8,178 nt of DNA, from the NCBI GenBank assembly GCA_041744735.1, contig JBGTKH010000687.1:1-8178 (forward strand). The letters are read 5' to 3'. The position numbers were made by a program, and so were the translations under genes. Below the pieces are notes generated by a model. That model made no database searches and had not been told where the DNA came from. It saw nothing but the letters and a program-made list of their open reading frames with translations. Source of the DNA: JBGTKH01 sp041744735. GTDB taxonomy: Bacteria > Planctomycetota > Planctomycetia > Pirellulales > Pirellulaceae. Each line of letters begins with the position of its first letter. The first letter of the stretch is position 1. Positions 1 to 5,650 of this stretch are shown piece after piece.

Positions 1-251
1 ACGACGCAGTCTTCTCCGTCCGTCCCGGCTTCGACCGTTTGCGACCGCCGCAGCAAACCGCCATCCCCAACCTGATGCTGGCCGGCGACTGGACCCGCAC
101 CGGCTGGCCCGCCACGATGGAAAGCGCTGTCCGCAGCGGCTATCTGGCCGCCGAAGCCGTGTTGGCCGACATGGGTAGCGCATCTAGTCTCGTCGCAGCC
201 GATCTGCCGCATTCGTGGCTCGCTCGCCGTGTGTGCATTGTCGTAGCCTGA
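1..251 (+). CDS. hpnE: HpnE-like FAD-dependent amine oxidase, C-terminal end (hydroxysqualene dehydroxylase family)
   Basis: Only the last ~82 codons are inside the window; the frame is open from base 3 and stops with TGA at 249-251. The segment NLMLAGDWTRTGWPATMES, followed by AVRSGYLAAEAVL, is the conserved C-terminal FAD-contacting block of the amine oxidase/phytoene desaturase superfamily. The GDW-T-GWPATME-AVRSG pattern is the version I associate with squalene-associated desaturases (HpnE), which remove the hydroxyl of hydroxysqualene during squalene and hopanoid synthesis. Its N-terminal Rossmann FAD domain and hpnC/hpnD neighbours would lie upstream and cannot be seen. The final ~25 residues after the conserved block look unconserved and run into a palindromic repeat that supplies the stop codon, so the native C-terminus may have been altered by that repeat. 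The superfamily is secure; the HpnE subtype is likely rather than certain. Confidence 0.8.
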   Translation, partial: DAVFSVRPGFDRLRPPQQTAIPNLMLAGDWTRTGWPATMESAVRSGYLAAEAVLADMGSASSLVAADLPHSWLARRVCIVVA

Positions 252-300
252 CTCTCCGTGTCGGGTGTGTCGAAATGCCCGACTCGGAGAGTCAGGCTAC
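243..300. repeat. Long palindromic repeat over the hpnE stop codon
   Basis: The arm GTAGCCTGACTCTCCG (243-258) is perfectly complementary to 285-300. After one T-T mismatch, pairing continues with GTCGGG (260-265) against CCCGAC (278-283), giving a stem of about 23 bp with a loop near 266-277. No T-run follows, so it is not a classic intrinsic terminator, although it may protect the mRNA end. The left arm contains the stop codon of the upstream gene. The GTAGC...GCTAC ends recur in the palindrome at 2852-2896. I believe such elements are dispersed in Pirellulales genomes, but that comes from memory and not from this sequence. Confidence 0.85.
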
Positions 301-439
301 GTGATTGCGTCAAAGAGTCTGGCGTGCCAGCCGACAGGCGATTAGATTAATTCTTGCGCGTGACTTCGTCGATTGTTCTGCTTGACACCTGCGGGAGCAA
401 GACGTTGGTCTCGTCGTGCTCGATTGCCTCAGGTGACAA
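301..439. other. Intergenic stretch between hpnE and the transporter remnant
   Basis: This spacer holds no credible gene. A TTGACA hexamer at 382-387 resembles a -35 box, but no matching -10 box follows at 16-18 bp, so I do not call a promoter. AGGTG at 431-435 lies four bases before the GTG at 440 and is a weak Shine-Dalgarno candidate for the broken transporter gene. An in-frame TGA at 434-436 rules out an earlier start for that frame. Confidence 0.5.
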
Positions 440-873
440 GTGAACGATCCGAGCCACCAGCCGTCGGCGGATGAATTTAGTTCGGCCCAGCGGTGGTTCG
501 TGTTGGGGCTGGTGTCGCTGGATTATTTCGTCCTCTATCTGCATCGCAGCTTGGTCAACTACGTCCAGCCGCCGCTGATCGCCGATCTGCAGTTGACCGA
601 CACGCAGTTGGGCAAGTTGCAGTGGGGATTTTTTCTTCCGTATGCGATCGCGCAGGTGTTCGTCGGCGTTACTTTCACGACGAAATGCAGATGTCGCTCG
701 GCGATGCCGGTCTGTTCGCCGCCATGATGTTCCTGTTCGGACTGGGCGTGGGCCTGTACCAAGCCAACCTCTGGACCACCACGTTCGAAGTGGTCGATCC
801 CGCCGCCCGTTCAACCGCCATCGGTCTCTTGAATGTCGCCTCCGGCATGTTAGGCTCTTGGGCAACACCTGTT
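440..873 (+). pseudogene. MFS transporter pseudogene with internal deletions, frameshift and lost C-terminus
   Basis: From GTG 440 the frame encodes a soluble N-terminus, then RWFVLGLVSLDYFVLYLHRS (a first membrane helix) and QWGFFLPYAIAQVFVG (a second), as in the start of anion/sugar-acid (ACS-like) MFS carriers. Homology in this frame ends near 667 and the frame then reaches a stop at 725-727. The +1-shifted frame resumes with RYFHDEMQMSLGDAG (667-711), which resembles the beginning of the second MFS half, then LFAAMMFLFGLGVGLYQANL and VVDPAARSTAIGLLN, which resemble helix 10-11 regions, and fades after SWATPV at 873. A normal member has about 400-450 residues; about 145 remain. So helices 3-6, probably 8-9, and the last helix are missing. 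It cannot make a working carrier. It lies on the same strand as the dehydratase stump and the lactonase further on, and probably imported the sugar acid they handled. Confidence 0.8.
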
Positions 874-902
874 TGCAATTGCTTACGCGAATCCCACGTG
901 AT

Positions 903-2363
903 TCATTTGGCATTGCCGGGTATCGACCACAGGAAATCGACCTTGAGCGTTCCCTTGAATTGCGGACTGTCCAGATCGATGTAACGGTCACCGGTATAAT
1001 CCGGCGCGTTGGGAATATTGTTAGGATTGAAATTGGCCTGCGCATGGCAACTCATGCAGTTGGTTTGAATGCCTACATTGTTCGGCACTTTCATCCCGTT
1101 GTACATGCCGGGAATCGAATCCGGCAAAACCGATTTGGAGAAACCGGCCTCAAGCCACGGGTTATAGGCGTACACAGAATTTCCTGTGTTCGTTCCACCG
1201 GTGTTTGGCTGAGGCGGGAACAACATGCTGTAAGCCGGCGCGTGAGCATAATTCCTGGGTGCACCCTTGAGTTGCGGCGGCCGATCGTTAGCAATCGCGG
1301 CAGAACTTGGAAAATGCGGGGTGTCAGGACTTGGCGACCACCAAAACGTTTGCCACGTCCAACGAGTGATTTCACGGCTGGTAACGTGCATCGCTTGAAG
1401 AACGGCGTAGTCGCCCGCGGTCAGTGGATTGGGTTTCGGCGGCGCTGCTTTCTTTTCCTTCTCGGCCTCTTGAACCGCTTGACGCCACTGAGCCAAATTT
1501 TGAGCGTTCAACAGTTTCACCTCTTGTTCCGTCAGCACGAAATGGATCAACGAACTCACGTTGTACGTGTTTTGCGGAGTGCGAGAGGCGCCACCGCGAT
1601 CGCACTTCTTATCTACGGAACCGTCACCCCGTCCTTCGTTCATCAAGTCGATCCATACGCATTGGCCCCAAACGGCTGACGGGAAGGGAACCGAAGGTCC
1701 CGGCGGCGTCTTTCCCGGCGGGCCAGGCCAGGCAGCCATCTGATAGTAGCGGCCATCCACCAAGTCCTTCTGTGCGATCGGTTGAAACACCGGCTTCAGC
1801 GAGACCCCGGTGACTGGGAAATCCGGAATCTGGGTCTCACCAGTTGTGAGCATCTTCGTCAGCGCGGCTTTGGAAAGAAGTTTGTTGTCGATGATGTGTT
1901 GAGCCGCCGTGGGATCGTATTTGACAAAGCCCAACACAGTTGCTCCTCCGGTTTCACGTGCCGCGCCATGCCGCGATAATTGACGAAATGCTTCGAAAGG
2001 CCGCGGCGTGGACGTGCGAGCTGCGCGGACCTCAGATTCGGCCAAAATGTCCTGCGGGGTCAACCAAGTTTCAAAGACCCGCAGCTTTTGGCCGGCATAG
2101 ATTTCATCGGTTTCCGAAGTTAGCGCGGTCCACAAGCCCCAGGCGTGCAAATTGATGGCGTGTTGATTATTGTCATTGACCCATTTGAGAATGGTGTCCT
2201 CGGGCTCCGGGAAAGAATAACCCTTGATGCCTGGGTCGGGCAAAGGCACGGGTTTGAATCCATCGGCTGGCTCCGCGTTGCCGACGAATAACAAAGTCGT
2301 CACAGCTACGAACACGGCGACAACGAGTGCCCCTGTTTTCGGTAAACTGATAATCGGTTTCAT
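903..2363 (-). CDS. Secreted single-heme cytochrome c-family protein
   Basis: This 486-residue protein starts at the ATG read from 2363, preceded by a strong GAGGAG Shine-Dalgarno eight bases upstream. A basic start followed by a hydrophobic run (about residues 11-28) and a polar stretch is a Sec signal peptide, placing the protein in the periplasm. The single heme attachment motif is CMSCH (C436, C439, H440), close to the C-terminus, followed by TGDRYIDLDSPQFKGTLKVD, a tail I have seen in a large 'cytochrome c family protein' group. The N-terminal block around residues 44-82 (FPEPEDTILKWVNDNNQHAI and the HAWGLWTALT that follows) is also typical of that group. Most of the chain is thus a non-heme domain of unknown role. 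A loop rich in P and G lies at 212-228 and a charged helix at about 285-308. No distal methionine follows the CxxCH, so the sixth ligand is unclear. The gene runs against all other genes here, between two broken ones. The electron donor and acceptor are unknown. Confidence 0.85.
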   Translation of the reverse strand: MKPIISLPKTGALVVAVFVAVTTLLFVGNAEPADGFKPVPLPDPGIKGYSFPEPEDTILKWVNDNNQHAINLHAWGLWTALTSETDEIYAGQKLRVFETWLTPQDILAESEVRAARTSTPRPFEAFRQLSRHGAARETGGATVLGFVKYDPTAAQHIIDNKLLSKAALTKMLTTGETQIPDFPVTGVSLKPVFQPIAQKDLVDGRYYQMAAWPGPPGKTPPGPSVPFPSAVWGQCVWIDLMNEGRGDGSVDKKCDRGGASRTPQNTYNVSSLIHFVLTEQEVKLLNAQNLAQWRQAVQEAEKEKKAAPPKPNPLTAGDYAVLQAMHVTSREITRWTWQTFWWSPSPDTPHFPSSAAIANDRPPQLKGAPRNYAHAPAYSMLFPPQPNTGGTNTGNSVYAYNPWLEAGFSKSVLPDSIPGMYNGMKVPNNVGIQTNCMSCHAQANFNPNNIPNAPDYTGDRYIDLDSPQFKGTLKVDFLWSIPGNAK

Positions 2364-2410
2364 GTCAATTGCTCCTCAAAGATGAATCGGGGCGGATGCA
2401 CAAAGCACGA

Positions 2411-2422
2411 CCAATCGATTGG
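2411..2422. promoter_or_regulatory. 12-bp perfect palindrome upstream of the cytochrome gene
   Basis: CCAATCGATTGG is a perfect palindrome whose near edge is 47 bases upstream of the cytochrome ATG, where an operator for a dimeric regulator would normally lie. No regulator gene is visible in the window. A weak -35-like TTGCCA overlaps it on the minus strand, but no convincing -10 follows. It could be chance, since one 12-bp palindrome in 8 kb is not rare. Confidence 0.3.
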
Positions 2423-2501
2423 CAAGACGTGCCTTCTTCACACGGGACAAGTGGGCAAGTTACGCTCGTCATTGTTTCGCGTTGCCGGCACTGGTCTACA
2501 T

Positions 2502-2545
2502 GCAATCTGGCAGCAATCTGGCAGCAATCTGGTCGCAATCTGGTC
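2502..2545. repeat. Four tandem 11-bp repeats (GCAATCTGG + CA/TC)
   Basis: Four head-to-tail units start at 2502, 2513, 2524 and 2535. The nine-base core GCAATCTGG is identical in all four; the last two bases are CA, CA, TC, TC. An 11-bp period is close to one turn of DNA, so each core would face the same side of the helix. The array lies in the gap between the minus-strand cytochrome gene (array begins 139 bases upstream of its start) and the plus-strand dehydratase stump. Either a binding-site array or a slippage product would fit. Confidence 0.9.
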
Positions 2546-2585
2546 GCAGCCTTGTGGCCCATTCGGCCGGCGCGGCCTGTCGTTC

Positions 2586-2613
2586 TTGATAGTAACGGCC
2601 CGCGTGTTAGGCT
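2586..2613 (+). promoter_or_regulatory. Possible promoter of the lost dehydratase gene
   Basis: TTGATA (2586-2591, five of six bases of the sigma-70 -35 consensus) is followed after 16 bp by TAGGCT (2608-2613, three of six). It points to the enolase-superfamily stump beginning at 2690 and may still drive transcription toward the lactonase at 2908. Support is pattern matching only. Confidence 0.3.
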
Positions 2614-2689
2614 ACTTCACCAGCGATTGACCGTGCGGCGCGGATTTGCCGAGCCAGTAGTCGTCCGCGATTTATCGAGGCTGCCAGCG

Positions 2690-2815
2690 ATGAAGATCGA
2701 CGTCACCAACGTGGAACGCATTTGGGTCGATGTGCCGTATCGCGAGGTGCCGCGGCGGAACATGATTCGGGAGCTGCCGCATTGGACGATTTTTGAAGTT
2801 GCAGCGTCGTGCTGA
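2690..2815 (+). pseudogene. N-terminal stump of an enolase-superfamily dehydratase (mandelate racemase/muconate lactonizing type)
   Basis: From ATG 2690 the frame encodes MKIDVTNVERIWVDVPYREV, then NMIRELPHWTIFEV, and stops at TGA 2813-2815 after 41 residues. The opening MKI-x-V-x-x-x-x-VDVPYR and the RELPHWTIFE block match the first part of the capping domain of mandelate racemase/muconate lactonizing enzymes, which in full length have about 370-430 residues and dehydrate sugar acids or racemise alpha-hydroxy acids. After FEV the similarity stops abruptly at about 2800 and AASC-stop follows. The whole catalytic barrel, with its lysine and metal-binding acids, is absent. The break is 90-odd bases before an intact lactonase gene, a usual partner in L-fucose or L-rhamnose type oxidative pathways. 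The family call rests on the short N-terminus and is likely, not certain. Confidence 0.7.
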
Positions 2816-2851
2816 TTCAAACAGAATATGAACCGTGCGTTTTTTTGAGGC

Positions 2852-2896
2852 GTAGCCGAAGTCGTGAGACTTCGGAATTCTCACGACTTCTGCTAC
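2852..2896. repeat. Palindromic repeat with two competing hairpins ahead of the lactonase gene
   Basis: The 17-base arm GTAGCCGAAGTCGTGAG (2852-2868) pairs with 2880-2896 with a single mismatch. Inside the left half, CCGAAGTC (2856-2863) can instead pair with GACTTCGG (2868-2875) across a GTGA loop, so two mutually exclusive folds exist. The right arm ends 11 bases before the lactonase ATG. The outer GTAGC...GCTAC ends match those of the palindrome at 243-300, although the inner sequences differ. Probably a dispersed genomic repeat; a regulatory role on the adjacent start codon is possible but unproven. Confidence 0.85.
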
Positions 2897-2907
2897 CAGA
2901 TACTGCA

Positions 2908-3921
2908 ATGTCATTGAACCGACGTCAATTCGTTCAACACACGGTCGCCACAGTTTTGGCGTCATCCTCATTAGGTGCGGTCGCAGAAGTCTGCCTGGCC
3001 GCGCAAGAAAAACAACCCGTGCTCCCCATCGTCGACACGCACCAACATCTGTGGGACCTGACCAAGTTCCAACCGCCGTGGCTGAAAGGCGCGCCCGCCA
3101 TTCTCAGCAAGAGCTACGTCACGGCCGACTACGTGGCTGCGACCGAAGGGCTGAACGTTGTGAAGGCGGTCTACATGGAAGTGGACGTCGCTGTCGAGCA
3201 ACAGGTCGAAGAAGCTCAGCACTTGATCGAACTGTGCAAGAGCCCCGAACATCCCACGGTCGCCGCCGTCATCTCCGGCCGACCCAATTCGGACGGCTTC
3301 AAAGCCTACATCGCGCGATTCAAGGACAGCCCGTACATCAAGGGCGTCCGGCAAGTGCTGCACGCGCCCGATGCCAAGCAAGGACTCTGCTTGGAAAAGA
3401 CGTTCGTCGCGTCGGTTCGGCTGTTGGGCGAGTTGGGCATGAGCTTCGACCTCTGTATGCGGCCCGCGGAATTGGCCGACGGCGTGAAGCTGGCCGATCT
3501 CTGCCCCGACACGCGCCTGATCGTCGATCACTGTGGCAACGCTGATCCCAAGGCATTTCGCAAGTCGAATCAAACCGATTCATCCACCACGGCCGACGAA
3601 CCTTCGCACAACGCCGATCATTGGCGGCGCGACATCGCGGAGTTGGCCAAGCGCAGGAACGTGATCTGCAAGATCTCCGGCATCGTGGCCCGCGCGCCGC
3701 AGGGTTGGACCGCCGCCGACCTCGCGCCGATCATCAACCACTGCCTCGACCACTTCGGCCCAGACCGCGTCATCTTCGGCAGCGACTGGCCCGTCTGCCT
3801 GCTCGGCGCCAGCCTGCGACAATGGGTGACCGCGCTGAAAGATGTGATCAGCCACCGCAGCGAAGCCGACCAGCGAAAACTGCTACACGACAACGCCGTG
3901 CGGCTTTATCGGCTGAGATAG
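2908..3921 (+). CDS. Tat-exported amidohydrolase of the sugar-lactonase type (COG3618-like)
   Basis: The 337-residue protein starts at ATG 2908; a longer open frame from 2809 only reads through the palindrome. NRRQFVQ at residues 4-10, followed by a hydrophobic stretch ending around LAA (31-32), is a twin-arginine signal peptide. The mature part is a TIM-barrel metal hydrolase of the Amidohydrolase_2 group. DTHQHLWD gives the HxH metal ligands H45 and H47, H152 and H208 (VDHCGN) are further probable ligands or catalytic residues, and D293 in FGSDWP is the usual acid of this fold. The ending LLHDNAVRLYRL is typical. Relatives hydrolyse L-fucono- or L-rhamnono-lactones or 2-pyrone-4,6-dicarboxylate. 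The adjacent stump of a sugar-acid dehydratase favours a sugar lactone as substrate. No good Shine-Dalgarno precedes the start, and a terminator follows the stop directly. The exact substrate cannot be told from sequence. Confidence 0.88.
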   Translation: MSLNRRQFVQHTVATVLASSSLGAVAEVCLAAQEKQPVLPIVDTHQHLWDLTKFQPPWLKGAPAILSKSYVTADYVAATEGLNVVKAVYMEVDVAVEQQVEEAQHLIELCKSPEHPTVAAVISGRPNSDGFKAYIARFKDSPYIKGVRQVLHAPDAKQGLCLEKTFVASVRLLGELGMSFDLCMRPAELADGVKLADLCPDTRLIVDHCGNADPKAFRKSNQTDSSTTADEPSHNADHWRRDIAELAKRRNVICKISGIVARAPQGWTAADLAPIINHCLDHFGPDRVIFGSDWPVCLLGASLRQWVTALKDVISHRSEADQRKLLHDNAVRLYRLR

Positions 3922-3946
3922 ACCTGCCATATGCAGGTGCATTTTT
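3922..3946 (+). terminator. Intrinsic terminator after the lactonase gene
   Basis: ACCTGC (3922-3927) and GCAGGT (3933-3938) form a 6-bp stem over a CATAT loop, and five T residues follow at 3942-3946 after GCA. The hairpin begins at the base after the TAG stop. The stem is short, so termination may be partial. Confidence 0.65.
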
Positions 3947-4209
3947 CCGCCGCCACGCTCGGATCGCCCGATGATCTAAATCGGCAGATTCGTTGTCGGC
4001 TGTCGAATCATTACGAACGGCAAAGTGTGCCCAAATTCGCGATGTTGCCACGCTGCGTGGAAAGCTGGTCCGATTCACGCAACACAATCGGTAAAACCGC
4101 TACGACCGCGCTCGAATCCGCCCCGGTAAAGCGAAAGTTTGCTACGACCCGATTATCCACCAATAGCGATTCCAGTCGAACAACCCTTGCGCGCGGAAGT
4201 ACCTGAACA
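3947..4209. other. Intergenic region before the cysteine-rich protein gene
   Basis: About 260 bases with no credible gene: an open frame through 4206 has no recognisable protein and no ribosome-binding site. GCTACGACC occurs at 4099-4107 and again at 4140-4148. GGAAG at 4195-4199 lies ten bases upstream of the ATG at 4210 and is the likely ribosome-binding site. I saw no firm promoter. Confidence 0.5.
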
Positions 4210-5286
4210 ATGAATTCCGTAACCATTCTCAATACGTTACGACAATTCGTGCTATTGCTCACAATCCTCTCGGTCGGCACAGTACACACGGGTTGCACAG
4301 TCGCGGGCCGCTACGTCGGTGAGTTTCACGATGCGGTGCAAATTCGCAGGCACGAGTGGCGAGAGTTGTCACGGATCCGCGAGGACACGCGAGAAGAGTT
4401 GGCCAAGCAACGCGAAGAGGCCAGACGTGTCGCCGCGGAGCGCGACATTCAGGAGGCACTTGTCGCCGCCAGGCGGCAACAATTGGAGGCAGAATTGTGC
4501 CAAGCAAGACAAGAGGCCCTGGAACGCCACGTCACGGGCCAGTTCCAAGAATCGCTGGAATCGAAGGTTGCCTTCAACGTCGTCCACGGATTAGAAGTCG
4601 GCGAATTGGAAGTGGATATGGAGGAACTAAAGCGACTGATCGAGGAACGCGAGCAGCAGCCCCCGGAGGCACTTGAGAAGCCGCCGGAACCTTTGAAAAA
4701 GAAACCCTGCGAATGCTGTGATCGTCCCTGCGGCTGCAAAGTGGGATTGGTACGCAGATTATGTCCCCACTGTCGACTTAAGCCCTGCGAAGCGCATCAG
4801 CCGTGCAATGTGACCAGGGAAGAAGATTGCGGCGGTCCCGAGGCGTTAACTCGCGCCGAGCAGGAGCCCCTACGAAGACCGCTTCGACCGACCGAGATTC
4901 CGCTAAAGCTGCCGGTCCGGCTTTCCTTTGGCATGGAACAGCCCTATATGGAAGCCGCCCGGATTCGCCGGGAGATTCCAGAAGCGCTGCGCAAACCACC
5001 GGAGTATGAGCCGTGCGACAACGGCGCGCCCTGTGATGAAAAAGGCTGCCCCGTGCACTCGCCACATGCCGGCGGGCCGCAGCGCCCCGCCGTACCGCCG
5101 GAAATGAAAGACCCGCCCGTGCCAGTCGCCGATCCAATCGACTCGGTCCAAAGCCTACCTCCCACCTCGATCGACGGCACGCGCGTTGGATTTGTGCCCT
5201 TTTCAGCAGGCGAATTCTTCTCGCAGCGTCCGCGCCCAGACGAACCGTCGGAAACATTTATGCCGGCCCGCTGGCTTAGCCCGTGA
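4210..5286 (+). CDS. Envelope protein with signal peptide, charged helix and cysteine/proline-rich clusters, unknown family
   Basis: The 358-residue product starts at ATG 4210 with GGAAG upstream. A hydrophobic segment (about residues 12-24, FVLLLTILSVG) ends at HTGC with C29. That resembles a lipoprotein site, but histidine stands where leucine is expected, so ordinary cleavage or anchoring is equally possible. Residues about 45-150 are strongly charged (runs such as RIREDTREELAKQREEARR) and should form a long helix or coiled coil. Then a proline linker leads to a cluster of ten cysteines between 167 and 207, arranged as CxCCxxxCxC, CPHC, C193, C199 and C207. A second smaller group, C269, C275 and C280, follows within another proline-rich part. 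The spacing would suit metal binding or disulfides. I do not recognise the family. It stands alone, separated from both neighbours by gaps of more than 280 bases. A role as a cell-envelope structural or tethering protein is only a guess. Confidence 0.75.
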   Translation: MNSVTILNTLRQFVLLLTILSVGTVHTGCTVAGRYVGEFHDAVQIRRHEWRELSRIREDTREELAKQREEARRVAAERDIQEALVAARRQQLEAELCQARQEALERHVTGQFQESLESKVAFNVVHGLEVGELEVDMEELKRLIEEREQQPPEALEKPPEPLKKKPCECCDRPCGCKVGLVRRLCPHCRLKPCEAHQPCNVTREEDCGGPEALTRAEQEPLRRPLRPTEIPLKLPVRLSFGMEQPYMEAARIRREIPEALRKPPEYEPCDNGAPCDEKGCPVHSPHAGGPQRPAVPPEMKDPPVPVADPIDSVQSLPPTSIDGTRVGFVPFSAGEFFSQRPRPDEPSETFMPARWLSP

Positions 5287-5301
5287 CGAGTGAATACTCG
5301 T
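5286..5301. repeat. Small hairpin at the stop of the cysteine-rich gene
   Basis: ACGAGT (5286-5291) and ACTCGT (5296-5301) flank a GAAT loop and begin at the last base of the TGA stop. No T-run follows, so it is at most a weak mRNA end structure. Confidence 0.4.
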
Positions 5302-5569
5302 AGCGCAAAATCCGAAATCTCGACCTCGCAATCGTTTGCGAATGACCAAGGCGTATCGGTCCATTCTGTCGGGACCAGCGTTGCAAGTTGGCCATGTCGC
5401 GTCATGGGTATAGCCGCGCTAGGACGGTTTGCACTCTCCTGATTCGCGTGGCACTCATCTTTGCACGTCATTATTGCTGTGCGGCCAAATGAAAAACGCC
5501 AATCCATTCGGCGGCGAACGTATTTGAACGGGTTCTCGTGCAAACGGGAAAAAACTCGCCCAGAGCCCT

Positions 5570-5613
5570 CTGCTAGTTGCAATCACTGACGTCGCCTGCT
5601 AGCTTGCGATTAC
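5570..5613. repeat. Imperfect direct repeat in the presumed operon promoter region
   Basis: CTGCTAGTTGCAATCAC (5570-5586) recurs as CTGCTAGCTTGCGATTAC (5596-5613), 26 bases on, with one inserted base and two changes. The second copy also begins a small inverted repeat, TTGCG (5604-5608) with CGCAA (5614-5618). The pair overlaps the promoter candidate and could be a tandem regulator site. Confidence 0.6.
5577..5605 (+). promoter_or_regulatory. Candidate promoter of the 5651-7840 operon
   Basis: TTGCAA (5577-5582) and TAGCTT (5600-5605) are separated by 17 bp; they match four and three of six sigma-70 consensus bases. The start codon lies 46 bases downstream. The match is weak, and its main interest is its overlap with the direct repeats. 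Confidence 0.25.
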
Positions 5614-5650
5614 CGCAATTGTTTGTCACCTTGCAGGCTGGAGAAAAAGA

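Larger units (their letters stand above)
5287..5650. other. Intergenic region upstream of the protease operon
   Basis: I see no credible gene on either strand in these ~364 bases; a minus-strand open frame covering part of it is the shadow of the preceding gene running on. TCGCAA (5326-5331) and TTGCGA (5336-5341) form a small inverted repeat. Its last 80 bases carry the direct repeats and promoter candidate described separately. Confidence 0.5.

Noticed and set aside
382..410. TTGACA as a promoter for the transporter remnant
   Set aside because: No acceptable -10 hexamer at 16-18 bp spacing.
347..1045. 232-codon minus-strand open frame across the transporter remnant
   Set aside because: Low-complexity, arginine-rich translation antisense to clear MFS segments and overlapping the end of the cytochrome gene; looks like a shadow.
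642..1679. 345-codon plus-strand open frame opposite the cytochrome gene
   Set aside because: It is arginine-rich, has no recognisable motif, and lies antisense to a gene with a signal peptide, CxxCH and strong ribosome site.
2502..2545. CRISPR array or replication iterons
   Set aside because: The units are only 11 bp with no spacers, and there is no replication initiator gene or other origin signature nearby.
2809..2907. N-terminal extension of the lactonase to the TTG at 2809
   Set aside because: It would translate the palindromic repeat and place 33 extra residues before a clear Tat signal; ATG 2908 is far better.
3051..3545. Overlapping open frames within the lactonase gene on both strands
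   Set aside because: They are produced by the high-GC codon pattern of the real gene, which carries all the conserved motifs.
3931..4206. 91-codon open frame after the lactonase
   Set aside because: It begins inside the terminator hairpin, has no ribosome site and no recognisable protein features.
4778..5582. Minus-strand open frames opposite the cysteine-rich protein gene
   Set aside because: No motif, no ribosome site, and one simply runs from the gene's shadow into the intergenic gap.
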